Assembly (NCBI GenBank): GCA_020632925.1
Contig: JACKER010000018.1
Location: forward strand, 62,001 to 126,000
Direction of reading: 5' to 3'
DNA length: 64,000 nucleotides
DNA from: Alphaproteobacteria bacterium
GTDB lineage: Bacteria > Myxococcota_A > UBA796 > GCA-2862545
The translations under genes and the position numbers were made by a program. Below, in pieces: positions 61,019 to 64,000 of the stretch. Numbering within the stretch: the first letter of the stretch is position 1; the number at the start of each line of letters is the position of its first letter. Below the pieces are notes generated by a model. That model was not told the origin of the DNA, did not search any database, and saw only the letters and a list, made by a program, of their open reading frames with translations.

Positions 61019-62644
61019 TCAGGGCCCGGGTCGGACCTCCCACAGCTCGGCGCGCACACCCATCCGCGCGAGCGCGTCCAACCACGCGATCTGCCCGTCG
61101 CGGAGCGTGTCCCCGGGACCCTTCACCTCCGCGACCAGCACCCCGGCGGGCAGCTTGCGGGGCCAGCCGCTCGCGAGCTCGACCGGCGGACCGTCGAGCA
61201 CGAGCAGGTCCGGGAAGCCGCCACGCCGGACGCCGTCCGCGACCGCCAGCGCGAGCTCGCGGAGCGCGGTGGGCGGGAGCGCGCCGGCCAGCGCCACCAG
61301 CGTGTCCTCGCCCGCGTCCCAGCGCGCGTGGACCAGGCGCGTGCCCTCGTGGGCCCGCCAGGCGGCGCGGACCCGATCGGGACCCTCCCCGGCGTCGATC
61401 GCGGCGAGGAGCTCCTCGAACGCCGCCGACCGCCGTTCGCGGAAGCGCCGCGTGCCGAGGTCGAGCGGCCCCGGCAGCCTCGGGACGGGCAGCGCGCCGG
61501 GGACCGGCAGGAACAGCAGCTCGCCGAGCAGCAGCACCCCCAGGGTGCGCAGCGTCGCACCCTCGTCGTGGAGCGCTCGACGACCCACGCCCGCGAGCTC
61601 CTCGATCACGGCCTGCTCCACGGTCCTCGGGCCCTCGGGGGTCTGCCACAGGGGACGCGGCCCTTCGGAGGCGGCGGGCACCAGGCGCAGCGAGCGCACC
61701 GGGTGGGCCGCCCGGGGCGGGAGGGGAGGGAAGCCGCGGCGAAGGGTGCGACCCAGGCGGCGGCCGGTGCGCACGACGGCCACGCCCTCCGCGAGGGAGG
61801 CGTCGTCGACGGCGTCCCGGAGCACCTGCCAGGCCTCCGTGGCGCGTCCTGCACGCTCGAGGCAGAGCGCGCGGCGGGCGGCGACGCGCGCAGGTCGCTC
61901 TCCGACCGCCACCAGCCGGGCGTAGAGCTCGGACGCCGCGGCGGGATCGGCGCGCTGCAGGACCTCGGCCTGCTCCCGCAGCCGGCGGCGGAGCGCTCGG
62001 GTCAGGTCGAGCCCCGCCGGCCCCTGTCCGTCGCCACGCGCCAGGGCCGCGAGGATCGCGTCGGGCTCCGCCAGCCCCAGCGCACGCTCCCAGAGCAGCA
62101 GTGCGCGACGGTCGGGGTGGAGGCTCGGGCCGGACGTGGTCGCGTAGGTGGGGTGGCGCACGTGACCCAACCGCTCGGCCACGAGGACGCCCCGATCCGG
62201 CCAGGCGGACAGCGCCGCCCACCGCTCCAGCCGAGCCCACAGCCCGCGCGCCGCGACCCGCACCAGGCGCGCGGGCGACCGGAAGGGCCGCGCCACGACG
62301 CGCTCCACCAGCGCTGCCTTGCGGCCACCGACGCGGTCGCCGCGAGACCGGCAGATCGCCGCCAGCTCGAGCACCGTCAGGGCCTCCGCGCGACGACGTG
62401 GTCCGATCGCCGCGTCCACGAGCCCCGCGTCCCACAGCGCACGCAGCTGGTCGGCGTCGATCCCCTCGGCGCGCACCACGTCGGAGACCCGACCGGTCCA
62501 GCGGACGTGGACGAGCGCGGCGTCCTCGGGGAGGGTCAGGGCCGCGCGCGCCATCCGGAGCTCGCCGGCGGTCAGGAGGTGCCCCCCGCGCTCGAGCCCG
62601 AGCGACCAGGTGCCGTGCGTGTCCTCGACCGCCGGGTGCGTCAT
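61019..62644 (-). CDS. VRR-NUC nuclease, FAN1-like
   Basis: 541 residues. The C-terminus is a VRR-NUC domain: GFPDLLVLDG (Asp479), VLVAEVKGPGDTLRDGQ (Glu506, Lys508, Gln518) and AWLDALARMGVRAELWEV. This is the PD-(D/E)xK core of FAN1-type 5' flap nucleases that act on cross-linked or branched DNA. A SAP-like DNA-binding segment lies near 95-115 (RGDRVGGRKAALVERVV). The middle (about 200-330) is TPR-like helical, also as in FAN1. Bacterial FAN1 homologues exist in other phyla, so this is a scattered family. ATG overlaps the upstream stop (ATGA). Confidence 0.88.
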   Translation of the reverse strand: MTHPAVEDTHGTWSLGLERGGHLLTAGELRMARAALTLPEDAALVHVRWTGRVSDVVRAEGIDADQLRALWDAGLVDAAIGPRRRAEALTVLELAAICRSRGDRVGGRKAALVERVVARPFRSPARLVRVAARGLWARLERWAALSAWPDRGVLVAERLGHVRHPTYATTSGPSLHPDRRALLLWERALGLAEPDAILAALARGDGQGPAGLDLTRALRRRLREQAEVLQRADPAAASELYARLVAVGERPARVAARRALCLERAGRATEAWQVLRDAVDDASLAEGVAVVRTGRRLGRTLRRGFPPLPPRAAHPVRSLRLVPAASEGPRPLWQTPEGPRTVEQAVIEELAGVGRRALHDEGATLRTLGVLLLGELLFLPVPGALPVPRLPGPLDLGTRRFRERRSAAFEELLAAIDAGEGPDRVRAAWRAHEGTRLVHARWDAGEDTLVALAGALPPTALRELALAVADGVRRGGFPDLLVLDGPPVELASGWPRKLPAGVLVAEVKGPGDTLRDGQIAWLDALARMGVRAELWEVRPGP

Positions 62645-63366
62645 CGGCGCCCGTCCGGTCCGACCTCCTGCGCGTCCTCGAGTGGCGCCTCAGAGCCGTC
62701 GGGCACCTCGGCGAGCCGTCGAAGGACCTCGCGCATCCGCAGCCCCATCGCCTCGATCTGCTCCCGGGCGCGGACGGCCTGGCGGGGTGCGGAGATCAGC
62801 GGGACGAATCGGGTCACGCGGCTCGCCGCCCACCACAGGCCGCCGGAGACCATCGCGCGTGCGATGCGCCCACCCACGTCGGTGGCGCCTTCTGGCCGGA
62901 CCAGCGCGGGGAGGTCCGAGAAGCGGAGACCGACGGCGCCGGACTCCGGGAGGTCGACGCCGTACGCCGCGGCGAGCGCACGGGCCAGGGCGGCCTGCCC
63001 CCGGTCGTCGCTGGGGTCGAAGCCGTACGCGATGCACAGCCGCTGGGCCATCCGCAGGACGACCACGGCGGAGAGCGCCACCTCGGGCGGGACCCCGGCA
63101 GCGCCCACGACGGAGGTCGCGCCGCCCACCGCCGAGCCGGCGCTGCACGCCCTCGAGATCACGGTGTCCGCCGTGCGATCGACCTCACCGAGCGAGGGCA
63201 GGTCCCGCTTCGTGGGGTCCACGAACGCCAGCCCGCGGAAGCGGAACCACGCGCGGACCCGCTCCGTGCTCACGCTCACCGCGCGGTACCCGCCGGCGAT
63301 CAGCGTGGTGTCTGCGCGATCGAGGGCGTCGGCCACGATCGGGGGTGGGCGGGTGCGCGACGGCAT
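62641..63366 (-). CDS. EcsC-like protein
   Basis: 241 residues from ATG 63366 (GAGAGGG upstream). The core matches the EcsC pattern: ADTVISRACSAGSAVGGATS, a Gly/Ala/Val-rich amphipathic stretch, VALSAVVVLRMAQRLCIAYG and FDPSDDRGQAALARALAAAYG. EcsC proteins are poorly understood, linked to ABC exporters in Bacillus and to membrane association elsewhere. No signal peptide. It is coupled to the nuclease gene (ATGA) and follows glgA by eight bases. Confidence 0.72.
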   Translation of the reverse strand: MPSRTRPPPIVADALDRADTTLIAGGYRAVSVSTERVRAWFRFRGLAFVDPTKRDLPSLGEVDRTADTVISRACSAGSAVGGATSVVGAAGVPPEVALSAVVVLRMAQRLCIAYGFDPSDDRGQAALARALAAAYGVDLPESGAVGLRFSDLPALVRPEGATDVGGRIARAMVSGGLWWAASRVTRFVPLISAPRQAVRAREQIEAMGLRMREVLRRLAEVPDGSEAPLEDAQEVGPDGRR

Positions 63367-63374
63367 GACCCTCT

Positions 63375-64000
63375 CTACCCGCTCCGGACCGCCTGGGCGC
63401 GCTCGTAGACCTCGACGAACCGCTCGACGCGCGCACCCCACGAGAAGTCGCGACGCATGCCGCGCTTGCGGGCGAGGTCGAAGGCGTCCCGGTCGGAGCG
63501 GTAGAGGCTGATCCCGCGCCACAGGGCGTCCCGCAGGGCGGTCCCGCTCGGACGCTCGAAGAAGAAGCCGGTCCCCGTCCCCGTCCACGGGTCGCACTCT
63601 TCGACCGTGTCGGCCAGGCCGCCCGTGCGACGGACGACGGGTGGGGTGCCGTAGGCCTGGGCGTACATCTGCGTCAGCCCGCAGGGCTCGAAGAGCGAGG
63701 GCATCACGAACAGGTCCGCCGCGGCCATCAGCCGGTGGGCGAGCGCCTCGTCGTACCCGATCCAGGCGCGGACCTGGGCCTTGTGCGCGCGCTCGGCCTC
63801 GATCAGACGGTGCTCGAAGGTCTTGTGCGCCGCGGCCGCGGAGCCCAGCACCACCACCTGGCAGCCCTCGCCCGCCAGCCAGGGCACGCTGTCGGCCAGC
63901 AGCTCCACGCCCTTCTGCGGATCGAGGCGGCCGACGGAGACCAGCAGCGGGGTGTCGGGTGCGACCGGCAGCCCGAGCTCGCCCTGGAGAGCCGCCTTGC
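63375..64000 (-). CDS. glgA: glycogen synthase, C-terminal part (5' end outside the window)
   Basis: The frame is open from 64000 to the stop at 63375, and the visible part is the GT-B C-terminal domain. PLLVSVGRLDPQKGVELL carries the ADP-glucose-binding motif. Further motifs are ADLFVMPSLFEPCGLTQMYA with the catalytic Glu, the RRTGGLADTVEE acceptor/phosphate motif, and TGTGFFFE. Synthesises alpha-1,4-glucan from ADP-glucose. The N-terminal domain with the KxGGL motif is not in the window. It is the first visible gene of a run glgA, EcsC-like, VRR-NUC. Confidence 0.93.
   Translation of the reverse strand, partial: KAALQGELGLPVAPDTPLLVSVGRLDPQKGVELLADSVPWLAGEGCQVVVLGSAAAAHKTFEHRLIEAERAHKAQVRAWIGYDEALAHRLMAAADLFVMPSLFEPCGLTQMYAQAYGTPPVVRRTGGLADTVEECDPWTGTGTGFFFERPSGTALRDALWRGISLYRSDRDAFDLARKRGMRRDFSWGARVERFVEVYERAQAVRSG

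Overview
The window is about 70% G+C with a strong third-position G/C bias. Genes are packed tightly, and many neighbours share start and stop codons (ATGA, GTGA, TTGA overlaps). The content is Gram-negative: Tol system, TamA/TamB, MurA and many lipoproteins. Several families are mainly known from Myxococcota and related former Deltaproteobacteria: an AgmX/PglI-type C-terminal domain, a small myxobacterial-type outer-membrane beta-barrel, von Willebrand A lipoproteins and Cys-rich lipoproteins. I infer a chromosomal segment of a Myxococcota-like bacterium; the species cannot be named. No prophage, insertion sequence, integrase, CRISPR array or clear island is visible. Most of the window is core chromosome.

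Layout. 1-7.4 kb (+): a partial unknown gene, thymidine kinase, a membrane-anchored helical-toroid protein, two paralogous Cys-rich lipoproteins, a discoidin-plus-NHL propeller protein and a lipoprotein of unknown fold. 7.4-9.7 kb (-): malic enzyme MaeB. 9.76-10.25 kb (+): RNase P RNA and a CAT-anticodon tRNA, then a zinc-ribbon coiled-coil gene. 11-13.3 kb (-): a lipoprotein, a histone-deacetylase-family enzyme and an AgmX-like protein. 13.5-15.3 kb (+): an isolated erythromycin-esterase-family gene. 15.4-23.5 kb (-): Hsp70, trmJ, murA, dnaG, rpoD, ending in a hairpin. 24.1-24.4 kb: repeats. 24.4-31 kb (-): dnaJ, an LpoA-like protein, thiL and two CNNM/CorC proteins. 31-40.7 kb (-): hemW, an M16 protease and an envelope cluster (YbjN-like, TPR, beta-scaffold, vWA lipoprotein, beta-barrel, TPR). 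40.8-44.2 kb (+): aroK, aroB, lipoprotein, TPR, aroQ. 44.3-47.7 kb (+): accB, accC, GHL10 lipoprotein. 47.6-55.9 kb (-): propeller lipoprotein, TamA-like, TamB. 56 kb: tRNA-Gly. 56-61 kb (-): tolQ, tolR, tolA, tolB, ppx. 61-64 kb (-): a VRR-NUC nuclease, an EcsC-like protein and the 3' part of glycogen synthase.

How the parts fit. Much of the segment serves the cell envelope: MurA for peptidoglycan, TamA/TamB for outer-membrane assembly or lipid transfer, Tol for envelope constriction, the LpoA-like protein possibly for peptidoglycan synthase control, and the unnamed 34.7-40.7 kb cluster. The rest is replication and transcription initiation, chaperones, shikimate synthesis and the start of fatty-acid synthesis. 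The most unusual features are an Hsp70 without its helical lid but with a hydrophobic tail, a DnaJ without a G/F region, the coupled envelope cluster, a TamA with a very large periplasmic part, an LpoA-like protein encoded next to dnaJ, and heptamer tandem repeats in two intergenic regions.
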